Shown: positions 1 to 9,143 of the stretch, in pieces
How the letters are laid out: each line of letters starts with the position of its first letter
Position numbering within the stretch: position 1 is the first letter of the stretch
Source: Glycomyces luteolus
GTDB lineage: Bacteria > Actinomycetota > Actinomycetes > Mycobacteriales > Micromonosporaceae
Assembly (NCBI RefSeq): GCF_027622875.1
Contig: NZ_JAPZVP010000006.1
Location: 1-63,189 of the forward strand
DNA: 63,189 bases
Reading direction: 5' to 3'
Translations under genes and position numbers: made by a program
Notes under the pieces: model-generated
What the model was told of the DNA's origin: nothing
Databases searched by the model: none
What the model saw: only the letters and a program-made list of their open reading frames with translations

Positions 1-17
1 CAGGGCGCGGGCGAAGG
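1..17 (+). repeat. left terminal inverted repeat of copy A
   Basis: CAGGGCGCGGGCGAAGG matches the reverse complement of 2057-2073 (CAGGGCATGGGCGAAGG) at 15 of 17 bases. The same pair bounds copy B at 9017-9033 and 11073-11089. Confidence 0.85.
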
Positions 18-127
18 CCGGTGATGTCGGGTTCGCGGTGGTGAGACGGGTTGGGGTGCAATGACAGTGCAGACACGGTCCGGGCGATCATACGGGTGCT
101 GAATCCTGTTGAACGCCAAGGAGAACC

Positions 128-1333
128 GTGCCTGCTCCGATATCCTCTCCCATCGCAGATAGCTTCGCGAAGCTGGGACCGATCGATCTTGAATCGGTCC
201 CTGACCTGTGTCGGTACTTGTCATGGGTGCCGGACTCGCGCGGTCGGTGCGGACGCTGGTACTCCCTGTCCAGCCTGCTGGCCCTCTGCGCCGCGGCCGT
301 GGTGGCCGGGGCGGTCACGGTTGAAGCGATCGCCGAGTGGGCTGCGGATGCTCCCTCGGAGGTGCTGGCGGGGCTGGGGGTGCGACGTCATCCGTTGGGC
401 CGCAGGCGCTCGCCTTCGCGTCGGTGCCTGGTGAGGGTGCTATCCGGGGTCGATGCCGACGCGCTGGATCGGGCGATCTGCGCTTGGCTGGCCGCCCGGC
501 GCGCCGCTGCGTCCTGCGAGGTCGATGCCAATGCCGCTCTGCAGGCGGTCGCGGTCGACGGGAAGACCTTGCGCGGCTCGAAGAACGCCGGTGGGAAGCG
601 GGTCCACCTGCTCTCGGCGGTCGATCATGCCGCGGCGGTCACGCTCGCGCAGCGGAACGTCGGGGTCAAGACCAACGAGACCGGCGAGTTCACGAACCTG
701 CTGGCCTGGATGAATCTCGAGGACGCCGTGGTCACCTTCGATGCGCTGCACACGGTCAAGGCCCAGGCGGCCTGGCTGCTCGATCAGAAGCGAGCGCACT
801 ATGTCGCGATCGTAAAAGCCAACCAGAAGACGCTGTACCGCCAGCTCAAGAGCCTGCCTTGGGGCGAAGTCGGGCGCGGCGGGCATGAGGCGGGGACCGG
901 ACACGGCCGATCTGAGTCGCGGTCGGTCAAGGTCTGCGGGATCGACCCGGCCGCGGGCGGGCTGCCGTTCCCCGGCGCGGTGAGCGCGATCAGACTGCAT
1001 CGACGCCGCCAGGTCAAGGGTCGCAAGCAGTCCCGCGAGATCCTCTACGCCGTCACCACCCTCGACGCCCACCAAGCAAGCCCGGGCGATATCGCCGCCC
1101 TGGTCCGCGGGCATTGGACCATCGAGAACCGCCACCACCTGGTCAGAGATACGACGTTCGCCGAAGACGCCTCCCGGCTCAGGACCGGAAACGCGCCCCG
1201 CGCGATGGCAGGGTTCCGCAACCTCGCCATCGGCGCACTCCGCCTCGCCGGCGTCGACAACCTCGCCAAAGCGACCCGACACAACGCGCGAAACCATTAC
1301 AGGCCACTGCCATTCATCGGCATCACGGCATAA
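128..1333 (+). CDS. ISAs1 family transposase
   Basis: A 401-aa DDE transposase that should cut and join the element ends. It starts at GTG 128 behind AAGGAGA. Family marks are visible: [12 protein letters not shown] holds the first catalytic Asp, TFDALHT the second, and the C-terminal region around HWTIENRHH with [16 protein letters not shown] holds the Glu and the typical closing motif. It ends [10 protein letters not shown]. Length and motif order fit an intact, probably active enzyme, and the fresh copy at 9144-10349 is identical. Confidence 0.95.
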   Translation: MPAPISSPIADSFAKLGPIDLESVPDLCRYLSWVPDSRGRCGRWYSLSSLLALCAAAVVAGAVTVEAIAEWAADAPSEVLAGLGVRRHPLGRRRSPSRRCLVRVLSGVDADALDRAICAWLAARRAAASCEVDANAALQAVAVDGKTLRGSKNAGGKRVHLLSAVDHAAAVTLAQRNVGVKTNETGEFTNLLAWMNLEDAVVTFDALHTVKAQAAWLLDQKRAHYVAIVKANQKTLYRQLKSLPWGEVGRGGHEAGTGHGRSESRSVKVCGIDPAAGGLPFPGAVSAIRLHRRRQVKGRKQSREILYAVTTLDAHQASPGDIAALVRGHWTIENRHHLVRDTTFAEDASRLRTGNAPRAMAGFRNLAIGALRLAGVDNLAKATRHNARNHYRPLPFIGITA

Positions 1334-1346
1334 CCGACCAGACCGA

Positions 1347-1363
1347 CAGTCGCCCATGCCGTG
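1347..1363 (-). other. decayed inner right end of the ISAs1 element
   Basis: About 14 bp after the transposase stop, CAGTCGCCCATGCCGTG resembles the functional outer right end CCTTCGCCCATGCCCTG at 2057-2073, but its tip is CCGTG instead of CCCTG. The flanking 3' transposase sequence is also homologous between the two places. This looks like the original right end of a normal-sized element, now mutated. Confidence 0.7.
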
Positions 1364-1383
1364 CTGGATCGTCGGGGACCGGA

Positions 1384-1926
1384 TCAGGCGTCCTGGCCAC
1401 CCGGGACGTCGAGCACGTAGAGCTGGTGCGGGTAGGTGACGCCAAGGTAGATCTCGTTCCGAGTCTTGCCACCCCAGACGAAACCGAGCCGCTTGACGAG
1501 AGACCCAGACTTGACGTTCTCAGGGTAGATACAAGCGGTTACGCGGCTGATGCCCAGGTCGCCGTGCAGGTAGCCGAGCATGGCGTTCACCGCTTCGGCC
1601 ATGTAGCCCGATCCTTGGGCGGACGGGAGCAGGTCATAGCCAATTTCGGCCGAGCCCGCTGCTTGGTCCCAGCAGTGGAAGCCGCAGGTCCCGATAGGCG
1701 CTCCGTCGTCCTTCCTCACCAGCACCCAGCGGTGGCAGTCGCCAGCGTTTCGGGTGGTGTAGTCGGTGACGATCTCGTCGGCCCCGGCCAGATCGATGAC
1801 AGGCTCCGCGTCGAACAGGTAGCGATTGACCTCGATGTTGGAGAACAACCGGAAGATAAAGTCGCGGTCATCGGCAGAAATGCCGTGCAGCAGCAGACGC
1901 TGCGTCTTCAGGTCGTCGAACTCCAC
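1384..1926 (-). CDS. GNAT family N-acetyltransferase (passenger gene)
   Basis: A 180-aa RimJ/RimL-like acetyltransferase with a GTG start. N-terminal LKTQRLLLHG is the usual opening of this subfamily, EIGYDLLPSAQGSGYMAEAV holds the acetyl-CoA binding loop, and ENVKSGSLVKRLGF is the typical C-terminal helix. It lies convergent to the transposase and has no role in transposition that I can name; it rides inside the element and is present identically in both copies. The substrate is unknown: protein N-termini, small amines and drugs are all possible. Confidence 0.88.
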   Translation of the reverse strand: MEFDDLKTQRLLLHGISADDRDFIFRLFSNIEVNRYLFDAEPVIDLAGADEIVTDYTTRNAGDCHRWVLVRKDDGAPIGTCGFHCWDQAAGSAEIGYDLLPSAQGSGYMAEAVNAMLGYLHGDLGISRVTACIYPENVKSGSLVKRLGFVWGGKTRNEIYLGVTYPHQLYVLDVPGGQDA

Positions 1927-1989
1927 CGAACGAGCCTACAGCGAGAGACGAGGCCGAGGCACGAAGGGTACGCACCTGGTGCCGATGGC

Positions 1990-2073
1990 GATGACGCTCG
2001 CGGCCACCGCAAACCCCTGCCATTCATCAGCATCCAGAAATAACCAACAAGTCAGACCTTCGCCCATGCCCTG
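1990..2073 (+). pseudogene. 3' remnant of a second ISAs1 transposase with its right end
   Basis: One reading frame here ends HRKPLPFISIQK, matching the RPLPFIGI tail of the intact transposase. The DNA through 2073 is collinear with 1279-1363 but diverged. It is therefore the tail and right end of another, related ISAs1 copy, and it supplies the working right end of the 2,073-bp unit. Confidence 0.75.
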
Positions 2074-5000
2074 CGTTCTGAAGCGGGCGCGGGTGCTGCA
2101 TCTGCCGCACACCTCCGGGAGGGGAACCGCTACCGACCTCCTGGCAGCGCTCATGGACCGCGTTGTCGCCAACGATCAAGGCCTGCAGGCGGTACGAGTG
2201 CTCGCCGACTTCTTTCACCGCCAGGCCGGGGAGGCCTTGGGCAGCGGGATCCACGACTGGATTGCCGAGCTGCACCGGACCGGTCTTGTGGTGATCGCGA
2301 AACACGGCGGCCCCGCTAGCATGCACGCTGCCGCGAGAATGAACGCCGTCAGCGCCTATCGCGACCATCTGCGAGCCGACGCCGGCAGGATTGACCTGTC
2401 CTTGCTCGCAGAAGACCTGTCACCCATCATTGAAGATAACCTCGTCGACGGCCTGCGGATCAGCGGCGAGTACGAACGACTACCTCAACACCTCCTGCCA
2501 TGCCTGCGGCGCTGGCGACGGATGCTCCTCGTCGGCCAACCAGGTTCCGGAAAATCGGTCGCACTAAGAGAAATCGCAGCACACTGTGTAGACCATCCCC
2601 ATGCGCCTGTCCCCATCCGGGTTTCACTCCCGCGCTTGATGGAGCAGGAGCCCGATTCATGGTCCATCGCCAAGATCATCGACGCTGCCGCCGCCAATGC
2701 CGTCACCGCCGACCATCGCACCGCACTCGCCGAGTACCTGTCGAACGAGGTGGGCCACGGTCGAGCCATACTGCTCTGCGACGGCCTCGACGAATGCGAT
2801 GCACGAGCCCCGTGGGCTGCCCAGCAGCTAAGCGAAGTCCTCAGCAAGATACATCCGAAGACCGGGTTCGTGCTGGCGACGCGGGCCAGTGCTCAGGCCA
2901 CCGCCGTACGGCTGCGCCTGCCAACAGTAGAACTGGAGCCGCCCGAATTCCTATACGCAACGGTGTGCCGCGTCCTGGGCGCCTGCGCCGAGGCACGCAT
3001 TCCCGAACCTGAACGGAAGCAGTGGCTCGATACCCGTCGCTCCTGGATCAGGGACGCCAGGGCCGAACACAGCGAACTGCTCAAGGTCCCGCTGCTGTCT
3101 ATTCTGCTGGCGCTGGTATGCGCCGGCGCCGCAAACGATGACCTGCCCAAGGGACGTGCCGCCCTGCTCCACCGCGCCGTGAGCGAATCCGTCAACCGAT
3201 GGGAACTGGACCTGCGGAAATCAGACCCGTCTCGACGATGGTCGGCGGAGCTGAGTGCCAACATGCTGTTGGACGGCTATGTCGTCCTCGGACGAATCCT
3301 CGACGGGGGAGCGACCGCTTCGCGAAACGACGCCCTGGATGCCCTCATCACGATGCTCCGCGACCCCGACCAGTGGGCCATGCCGCCGGCAAGAGCACAT
3401 GAGGCAGCGAATGGGGTGCTTCGCTTCTGGGACGAGCATGTCGCCGTGTTCGTGGTGAACGGTGCTGGAGTCCTCACCGCCCGAAGCAAAGTGTTCGCCG
3501 AGATCGCTACGGCAATGTGGACAGCCACGTGCTCACAGGGCGAACTGGCCGCATGGCTAGCCGAGGCCCTCACCTACACCGATTCGGACGGCGCCATAGC
3601 GCTTGCCAGCGGCCTCAACCCCCGCATCATGGACGCACTGCTCGATGCCGGCGAGGGAGGGAACCGAGATGCCACGCTCATGGCCGCAGAATTCGCCATC
3701 CGAGGCCTCGCCACGCTCAGCCCAACCGCCACGGCGCGAACCCTCGAACAACTCGCCGACGGCGTGCACACCTCGCTGCAAGGAGAACTGCCCCTTGAAC
3801 GATGGCCACGCGAGCCTTCGGAGGACTTCCCGATGTCCGAGGACCGCACCCGCAACCCTGGACCGTGGCCATTCGTCCAAGCCGCCTCCATGCTGCCAAC
3901 GCCCGCTGAACACCGCGGCCGACGAAACGAAGTTCTCGCGGCCGCCCAGCTTGACAGCGGGGAGTCCAAGATCGCAGCAGCACTCTGCGAACTCACCGAC
4001 GCCAGCGCTGACGCGCGCCCCTTGTCGATGCAAGGCGCAGCCCTCGTCACCTCTGTGCTGGAGCAGCCAGTGCCCGCGGACGACCCCTACCTGCCCAGGG
4101 AAGGTCAAATACGAATCCAATTGGCTGAGGCGCCGCTCCCTGATGGGCTTGCGGAAGTCGCCCTGGCGGCCGCAGGACGCCTTGATGAACTTGCCGACGG
4201 CATGGGAGAACGAGCGAAGCAGATCGCAGTCGATGCCCCGAGACACATCGCCCATCACCTTGACCTCGCTCTTGCCCTTGCTGGCATCGAGACCGTTCCC
4301 TGGTACGCGAAGCTGTCCTCCACGGAGGAAAAAACAACCATCTTCAGGCGCGCCGAAGCGACGTTCCTGGCCGATCTGGCTTCACTGGCCGAACCCGAAA
4401 CTGACCAAGACGCAGGAGACCTGTGGTCCCTTTCCGAGGTATGCGATCTCGCCGAGGCCACCAGGCTCAGCGCCACCGGCATCCACGCCGTCGATCGAGC
4501 ATTCGTCCACGACCCCGCAACGCTCCGCCGTGCCTGGCTGACTGCCATGGCCGACGCCCACGGCATCGACAAGGCAACCGTCGCAGCGCAAGCAAGGCAC
4601 CTGCAACAGACGAGCTTGGCTGGTGACCAGCAACGCAGCTCGAGCGACGATTGGTATGTCGTGTTCGTCGAGGCCCTTGAACCACCCGCACCGCGAGTCG
4701 ACATCGACGCCGCGCTCGCAGCCGAGCAGAAGACTGTACTGCTGGCCTGTCTCGAAGCAGATTCCTCGTGGATCGCCTGGGCAGCGGCCAACGTGCTCAG
4801 CGACCTCCGGAACGCCCCTTGGGATCCGCATGAGCTTCTGGCCAAGGACATGTCCAACTGGCCTCGGGAACGAGCGGCGCTGCTGTACTGCGTCGCGATC
4901 CTCTCGGCAGAGCCCGAATCCGATTCCCTTCTCCGACAAGCGGTCGCCTCCGATAATGCAAGCCACCGATACGCGGCATGGATCGCGGTTTCCTCAGTAC

Positions 5001-5191
5001 CGCAACTCGACTCCAGCGGTGAGGTACTCAGCGCCCTGCGTTGCGATCCTGATCTTTCGGCCCGACCGGTCGATGCTTGGGTTGAGAACCCGCAACCAGA
5101 GTATTGGTCATGCAAGAAATGCAGGTCCCGCAACCAACTTCGCGACTATCGTTGCCGGACCTGCGATCGCGACACGCGGCCTGGCACATGA
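2066..5191 (+). CDS. NACHT-family STAND NTPase, 5'-truncated by the transposon
   Basis: A protein of about 1,041 aa if read from ATG 2066, which lies inside the right end of the inserted element, so the native N-terminus is lost or beyond the contig. Walker A GQPGSGKS is near residues 157-164, and Walker B with the NACHT signature, ILLCDGLDEC, is near 235-243. A long helical-repeat region follows. The C-terminus carries a zinc ribbon (CKKC...CRTC, about residues 1016-1035). NACHT proteins in bacteria often act in phage defence as sensors with an N-terminal effector; here any effector has been cut away. The remaining gene may be silent or driven from the element. Confidence 0.75.
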   Translation: MPCVLKRARVLHLPHTSGRGTATDLLAALMDRVVANDQGLQAVRVLADFFHRQAGEALGSGIHDWIAELHRTGLVVIAKHGGPASMHAAARMNAVSAYRDHLRADAGRIDLSLLAEDLSPIIEDNLVDGLRISGEYERLPQHLLPCLRRWRRMLLVGQPGSGKSVALREIAAHCVDHPHAPVPIRVSLPRLMEQEPDSWSIAKIIDAAAANAVTADHRTALAEYLSNEVGHGRAILLCDGLDECDARAPWAAQQLSEVLSKIHPKTGFVLATRASAQATAVRLRLPTVELEPPEFLYATVCRVLGACAEARIPEPERKQWLDTRRSWIRDARAEHSELLKVPLLSILLALVCAGAANDDLPKGRAALLHRAVSESVNRWELDLRKSDPSRRWSAELSANMLLDGYVVLGRILDGGATASRNDALDALITMLRDPDQWAMPPARAHEAANGVLRFWDEHVAVFVVNGAGVLTARSKVFAEIATAMWTATCSQGELAAWLAEALTYTDSDGAIALASGLNPRIMDALLDAGEGGNRDATLMAAEFAIRGLATLSPTATARTLEQLADGVHTSLQGELPLERWPREPSEDFPMSEDRTRNPGPWPFVQAASMLPTPAEHRGRRNEVLAAAQLDSGESKIAAALCELTDASADARPLSMQGAALVTSVLEQPVPADDPYLPREGQIRIQLAEAPLPDGLAEVALAAAGRLDELADGMGERAKQIAVDAPRHIAHHLDLALALAGIETVPWYAKLSSTEEKTTIFRRAEATFLADLASLAEPETDQDAGDLWSLSEVCDLAEATRLSATGIHAVDRAFVHDPATLRRAWLTAMADAHGIDKATVAAQARHLQQTSLAGDQQRSSSDDWYVVFVEALEPPAPRVDIDAALAAEQKTVLLACLEADSSWIAWAAANVLSDLRNAPWDPHELLAKDMSNWPRERAALLYCVAILSAEPESDSLLRQAVASDNASHRYAAWIAVSSVPQLDSSGEVLSALRCDPDLSARPVDAWVENPQPEYWSCKKCRSRNQLRDYRCRTCDRDTRPGT

Positions 5192-5283
5192 GGGCGGCGA
5201 AGAACAATGCAGCCGCGCCCGGTGCTCAGGATCGCCATAGTCGCGGTTGAGCGTGGAAAGCTGGCTTGGGGCAGTATGGAGCG

Positions 5284-5464
5284 ATGAATTGGCGTGAGTT
5301 CACTGCAGCGCTCGCCGGAGACCTCGCTTGGACCTGCACGGGGTCATGTCATAGACTCGTACGCCCCCGAACTGGCCGAACACGACTCCTCTCCGAGTTT
5401 CCTTGTCCAAGTGCCGTACGACAAGGACGGCAATGATCTCACCGCAGAATTTGCCTCGGCGTGA
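5284..5464 (+). pseudogene. frameshifted fragment of a small TY-Chap-like protein
   Basis: ATG 5284 opens MNWREFTAALAGDLAW. A second frame then continues with PSFLVQVPYDKDGNDLTAEF and stops at 5464. Together they resemble the start and first strand of small actinobacterial TY-Chap-type proteins. No single frame spans the region. The resemblance is from memory of the family and is weak. Apart from this, 5192-5718 shows nothing I can support. Confidence 0.3.
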
Positions 5465-5718
5465 AAGTCCAGCTTCTCCCCCAGCCAAGATCACCGCCAG
5501 GCTCACCTAGACACTCGTGTCCCTGCAGGTAGCATGTCTTCCTGCCGGTTCACAGTGCCACCTGTACTACTCCAACTGGCAGAGAGCGCGACTTCAAAAC
5601 CTGCACTCTACCTGTGCGAACGTTCTCAATATCGGCTGCCGTCCCAGTCTCGTACCCGTGCACCTTCTCTCTTGCCAAAGCGACGCATCCCAGCATTTCA
5701 GTACCTACACTCTGATGC

Positions 5719-6204
5719 ATGGTCAACCGCACGAGGGGATTCCTTACAGCCGACGGCAAAGAGGTCTGCGACGTATGGATTCACTGGCTCGACCCAACCA
5801 GCGAGCGACCCGACTTCCATACACTTCATGTCGACCCTCTCAGCCCAGTACAGGCCGACGCCATCAACAGCGGTAGCGCCGACGGCACCCTTAGACTCCT
5901 TGTCACCGCACCTGACAAGACGCCAGGCAACGTCGCGGTCGACAACCTCGAGCTCTTTCATCAAGCTGCTGCGGAGGACGAGGAGATCCATCTCAATCTC
6001 CTCGACGCTGACGCCTGGAAGTTCTTCAGGTGGTCGGCTGAAGATTACTTATTTGACTTGAGCTCTGAGCAAGCCAGATTTCGGAACGCCTCGAGGCACG
6101 ACGTAATCGCCTCATCGTGTTCGGACATGGTTCCGGCCGCCGCTACGAGCGTTTCAGACTGGGCGGCAACAAGATTGCGTACCTTTTCGCTTCCGACAAG
6201 CTGA
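5719..6204 (+). CDS. hypothetical protein
   Basis: Up to 161 aa. The first ~114 residues look like normal coding sequence (DVWIHWLDPTSERPDFHTLH, then an acidic stretch). The last ~50 residues run antisense to a better-supported gene at 6045-6377, so the native 3' end may be lost. No family recognised. Confidence 0.4.
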   Translation: MVNRTRGFLTADGKEVCDVWIHWLDPTSERPDFHTLHVDPLSPVQADAINSGSADGTLRLLVTAPDKTPGNVAVDNLELFHQAAAEDEEIHLNLLDADAWKFFRWSAEDYLFDLSSEQARFRNASRHDVIASSCSDMVPAAATSVSDWAATRLRTFSLPTS

Positions 6205-6377
6205 ATGCGCTCTCCCAGAGCGCGAATTCGACGCTGGTCCTCCACGTCGAGCTGACGATCGAAGTGGATTGCTTCGAAGGTAGTCCATAGCCGTCGGCCG
6301 TAGCTTTCATATTCCTCTAGCCGGACTTGCCGCAACCACTTGCGGTGCTCAAGGTACTTGGTAAAGAGGTACCCCAC
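6045..6377 (-). CDS. small membrane-anchored protein, 5' end disrupted
   Basis: The frame can start at GTG 6377 (110 aa, charged and helical: EHRKWLRQVRLEEYESYG). The same frame stays open upstream to about 6475 and encodes a convincing membrane segment, VGGLLLVALLAALVGYLF. No usual start codon precedes that segment before a stop; a plausible ATG (MNTHENRDG) lies just upstream in another frame. I infer a frameshifted or mis-started single-pass membrane protein. Function unknown. Confidence 0.45.
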   Translation of the reverse strand: MGYLFTKYLEHRKWLRQVRLEEYESYGRRLWTTFEAIHFDRQLDVEDQRRIRALGERIQLVGSEKVRNLVAAQSETLVAAAGTMSEHDEAITSCLEAFRNLACSELKSNK

Positions 6378-6534
6378 GAGCGCGGCGAGTAGCGCGACCA
6401 GGAGAAGGCCGCCAACCTCAATCCACGCGGCCTGGATGACGTACCGTCCCGATTCTCGTGTGTGTTCATGCGCAGAGTCTCACCGACGGTTGCCGCGGTC
6501 GGCGACACGACATGCCGTACGTCTGGGAAGTGCC

Positions 6535-6820
6535 CATGCCTTCCCGCATCTCTGACGCCACCCTCGCCGCCGTCCTCGACGACACGGCGTCAAGAACGCG
6601 TTCACGCACGCGAACACCGTAAGCGCGGCGCGCGTGGCCGACGTGGCGTTGCGCCGCACCGCCCTCGCCGCCGGCCTCCTTGACGCCGAACGGCGCTCAG
6701 CGATGCAGGGAACGTTGCCGACCCGCAAGGATGCGCAAGCCGAAGCAGCACAACTGGAGCACTTGAGTCGCCTACGGAGTGTGCTTTGGGGCTGGCGGGT
6801 TTGGCCGAACCTACCTAACA
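6535..6820 (+). pseudogene. frameshifted small gene remnant
   Basis: ATG 6535 starts MPSRISDATLAAVLDDT and then stops early. A one-base shift near 6585 joins it to GVKNAFTHANTVSAARV and a helical continuation with typical actinobacterial codon use. It probably was a short helical protein. No family recognised. Confidence 0.3.
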
Positions 6821-6827
6821 TCAGGTC

Positions 6828-9080
6828 GTGGCAGGAACACTCGGTTACACAGTGGCAGTGGAGCATACATACCAACGGCGGTTCAACCGGCGGGATCTCG
6901 GCGATGCGCTCGCAGGGTGCCACTGGTACATCATTTCGGCTCGGCCCGCAGTCCGCATCATCCCCGGCTCAGTAGATCTCGGCGAAGGCATCCTGACCGT
7001 CGCGTTCCGTGAATCGGGGATTGACGGCGCCGGCGAATCGGTCTCGGTCCACGGCGCAGCGTATGCCGACGACGATCACGATGCGACCTTCCATACCCAC
7101 GAGGACGGCTCCTACTTCTCATTCCAGTTCCCAGGCGCGCACCTCCACGGCGACTCCTGGTCCCTGGCCGCCTTCCTTTCCGGAGGCGGACCCGCACTCG
7201 CACGCCACGAGATCCTCTACATCGGCAAGGCCTACGGCGACGGCTCACGCACCGCAGAACAACGAACCGCACAGCACGAAAAGCTACAGGTCATCTACGA
7301 AGACTTCCACGGCCAGGGCATGGACATCTTCCTCACCCCACTGCGACTGCTCAAATCGACCTGGTCAACTGACGACCACATCGACGACCTCGAGCCCGGC
7401 ATCAACCTTGCCGAGTACAAGCGCGTGTTCGGCGACGACATGGGCCCCGTCCCCGCCATCTCCGTCGATCTGATCGAGCACAGTCTCATCTCACACTTCG
7501 CACCTGAGTACAACGTCAACCTCCGCAAATGGAAGGCGCCTCGGCAGACCTCACCCATGCGCAACATGCGGTCAGCCGGATTCCGGCTGCTGAGCGTACA
7601 TCTCGACACCAGCGGCGGCCTCGCGCGATTCTCCACCACGACCCAGCCTGAGGCCCGCCGCAGCCACTTCATCTTCCACGATGTCCCGCCCGCACCGCGC
7701 AGACCAGTCCCGCGCGGCATCAGCGCCACGGAGATCAGCGAATGGCGTCTGGGCGCTCGCCTGATCCGAGAGGCGCCAGAGATGTTCAGCGAACTCGCCG
7801 AACAGCGAGACCTCATGTTCCGGACGTTCGGCGAAGAGGCACCGCCAGCACGAAAGCCAGAGTCGGTCTTCCTCTCGGATCGAACCGGCAGCCAGTCAGC
7901 GCCGGCACCGCTGGCTGCCGACCTCATCGAGTCTGAACGGCGCCTTCGCGCCTCGATCGTGGACGAGCGCGCACGAGAAGCCACCGAAGCGATAGCACCG
8001 GAGTACCAAGGCGAGCCCACGTACGACGCCGCAACCGGCAGCATCGCCATCGGCCGCCATGTCGAGGACGACGAGCCCACGCAGTGGGTCCTCCATGACC
8101 CTCAAGGCAACGTGCAAAGTGGGTACCTTGTCAACGAGGACGTTCAAATCACGACGTCGACGCTCGTGGTCATCAAGCATCAGGCCGAGCTGTCAGGCAG
8201 GTTCGTCACCTACCTCTGCGATCCCGCTGACCGGCTCCATCTACCCTCCGCAGTTGAGGCACCGACCTACACGGGATTCGCGACCTCGCCCGAGGCGACA
8301 GTCGCCGCCGTTCGCAAAGTCTCCGATCTGGTTACCGACCGAGCCGCAGGCCAGCGCGAGCCGGTGCCCCACGGCCTGATGCTGTTGATCAACGATGCCG
8401 AGACGATCGTGGACTCCCCATCCCTGGCCTCCTCCATCAGCAACATCCTCGCGAACGGACCCAGGGTCGGTATCGGGCTGGTCGCGGCATTCAACAGCGG
8501 CGACGGCTTCACCCTCGGAGTTGAGCGCTGGCACGGGCTCGGCACCGTCAAGAACAAGATGTACGGCCTCGAGGTGCCGCGCTCGCTCCCGGTGTGGGCA
8601 GACGCCCTCCACCGCCCCTCGCTGGAGACATTCCCACCAGGCGCCGACCTCACGTTCAGTGTGTTCCATGACCACGAACGCCTCTACCTCGCGCTCTTGG
8701 CCGTCGTTCTGCAAGCCGCAGACCCTGCGAGAGCCAAAGCTGAATCCGACGCCTTCTTGAACGACAACTTCAAGAGCCACATCGTCTGGCGCCAGGAAAA
8801 GCACAACCCCCAGCGATTCTCGGGAAGGCTGTCCTCAAACTTCACCCAATGGTGCATTCAACGAGTCGACTCTAGATGGGTCCTCTTTCACCTCGTCACG
8901 GACGACTCCTACGATGCGGCGGCACCGCAGCACAACGCGTTGGGATGGGCGAACAGCGTCATGGACGCGCGGTACCGAACAGCGGCCTACAAATGGCGCC
9001 AAGGCCCGGCTCCCGACAGGGCGCGGGCGAAGGCCGGTGATGTCGGGTTCGCGGTGGTGAGACGGGTTGGGGTGCAATGA
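6828..9080 (+). CDS. large hypothetical protein, 3' end replaced by the transposon
   Basis: As it stands, 750 aa from GTG 6828; the last 21 residues are encoded by the transposon. Removing copy B and one 10-bp duplication restores a frame of 780 aa that continues PEGSNFGFYATFTESIELVD and stops at 11251-11253. EILYIGKAYG...R...QH (about residues 125-150) is a weak match to a GIY-YIG nuclease core. GLMLLINDAETIVDSPS and GPRVGIGLVAAF (about 520-555) resemble the Walker B and following strand of FtsK/HerA-type ATPases, but I find no Walker A. It converges on the 1,192-aa gene and overlapped it by 38 bp before insertion. Confidence 0.6.
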   Translation: MAGTLGYTVAVEHTYQRRFNRRDLGDALAGCHWYIISARPAVRIIPGSVDLGEGILTVAFRESGIDGAGESVSVHGAAYADDDHDATFHTHEDGSYFSFQFPGAHLHGDSWSLAAFLSGGGPALARHEILYIGKAYGDGSRTAEQRTAQHEKLQVIYEDFHGQGMDIFLTPLRLLKSTWSTDDHIDDLEPGINLAEYKRVFGDDMGPVPAISVDLIEHSLISHFAPEYNVNLRKWKAPRQTSPMRNMRSAGFRLLSVHLDTSGGLARFSTTTQPEARRSHFIFHDVPPAPRRPVPRGISATEISEWRLGARLIREAPEMFSELAEQRDLMFRTFGEEAPPARKPESVFLSDRTGSQSAPAPLAADLIESERRLRASIVDERAREATEAIAPEYQGEPTYDAATGSIAIGRHVEDDEPTQWVLHDPQGNVQSGYLVNEDVQITTSTLVVIKHQAELSGRFVTYLCDPADRLHLPSAVEAPTYTGFATSPEATVAAVRKVSDLVTDRAAGQREPVPHGLMLLINDAETIVDSPSLASSISNILANGPRVGIGLVAAFNSGDGFTLGVERWHGLGTVKNKMYGLEVPRSLPVWADALHRPSLETFPPGADLTFSVFHDHERLYLALLAVVLQAADPARAKAESDAFLNDNFKSHIVWRQEKHNPQRFSGRLSSNFTQWCIQRVDSRWVLFHLVTDDSYDAAAPQHNALGWANSVMDARYRTAAYKWRQGPAPDRARAKAGDVGFAVVRRVGVQ
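9007..9016 (+). repeat. target-site duplication, left copy
   Basis: CGGCTCCCGA directly precedes copy B and is repeated exactly at 11090-11099 directly after it. Ten bases fits ISAs1 transposition and shows a recent, precise insertion. Confidence 0.93.
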
Positions 9081-9143
9081 CAGTGCAGACACGGTCCGGG
9101 CGATCATACGGGTGCTGAATCCTGTTGAACGCCAAGGAGAACC

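Larger units (their letters stand above)
1..2073. mobile_element. ISAs1-family element with GNAT passenger, copy A
   Basis: This is the first of two identical 2,073-bp copies (the other is 9017-11089). It starts CAGGGCGCGGGCGAAGG and ends CCTTCGCCCATGCCCTG, which are 15/17-matching inverted ends with the CAGGG tip usual for ISAs1 elements. Inside are a DDE transposase on the plus strand and an acetyltransferase on the minus strand. The left flank is missing because the window starts on base 1 of the element, so no target duplication can be checked. The right flank begins at 2074 and lies inside a NACHT gene. A usual ISAs1 element is about 1.2-1.4 kb, so the extra 0.7 kb is the passenger plus a second right end. 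Confidence 0.9.

Noticed and set aside
440..1357. Long minus-strand frame opposite the transposase
   Set aside because: It is the mirror of a clear transposase gene and has no recognisable domain; GC-rich DNA makes such shadows common.
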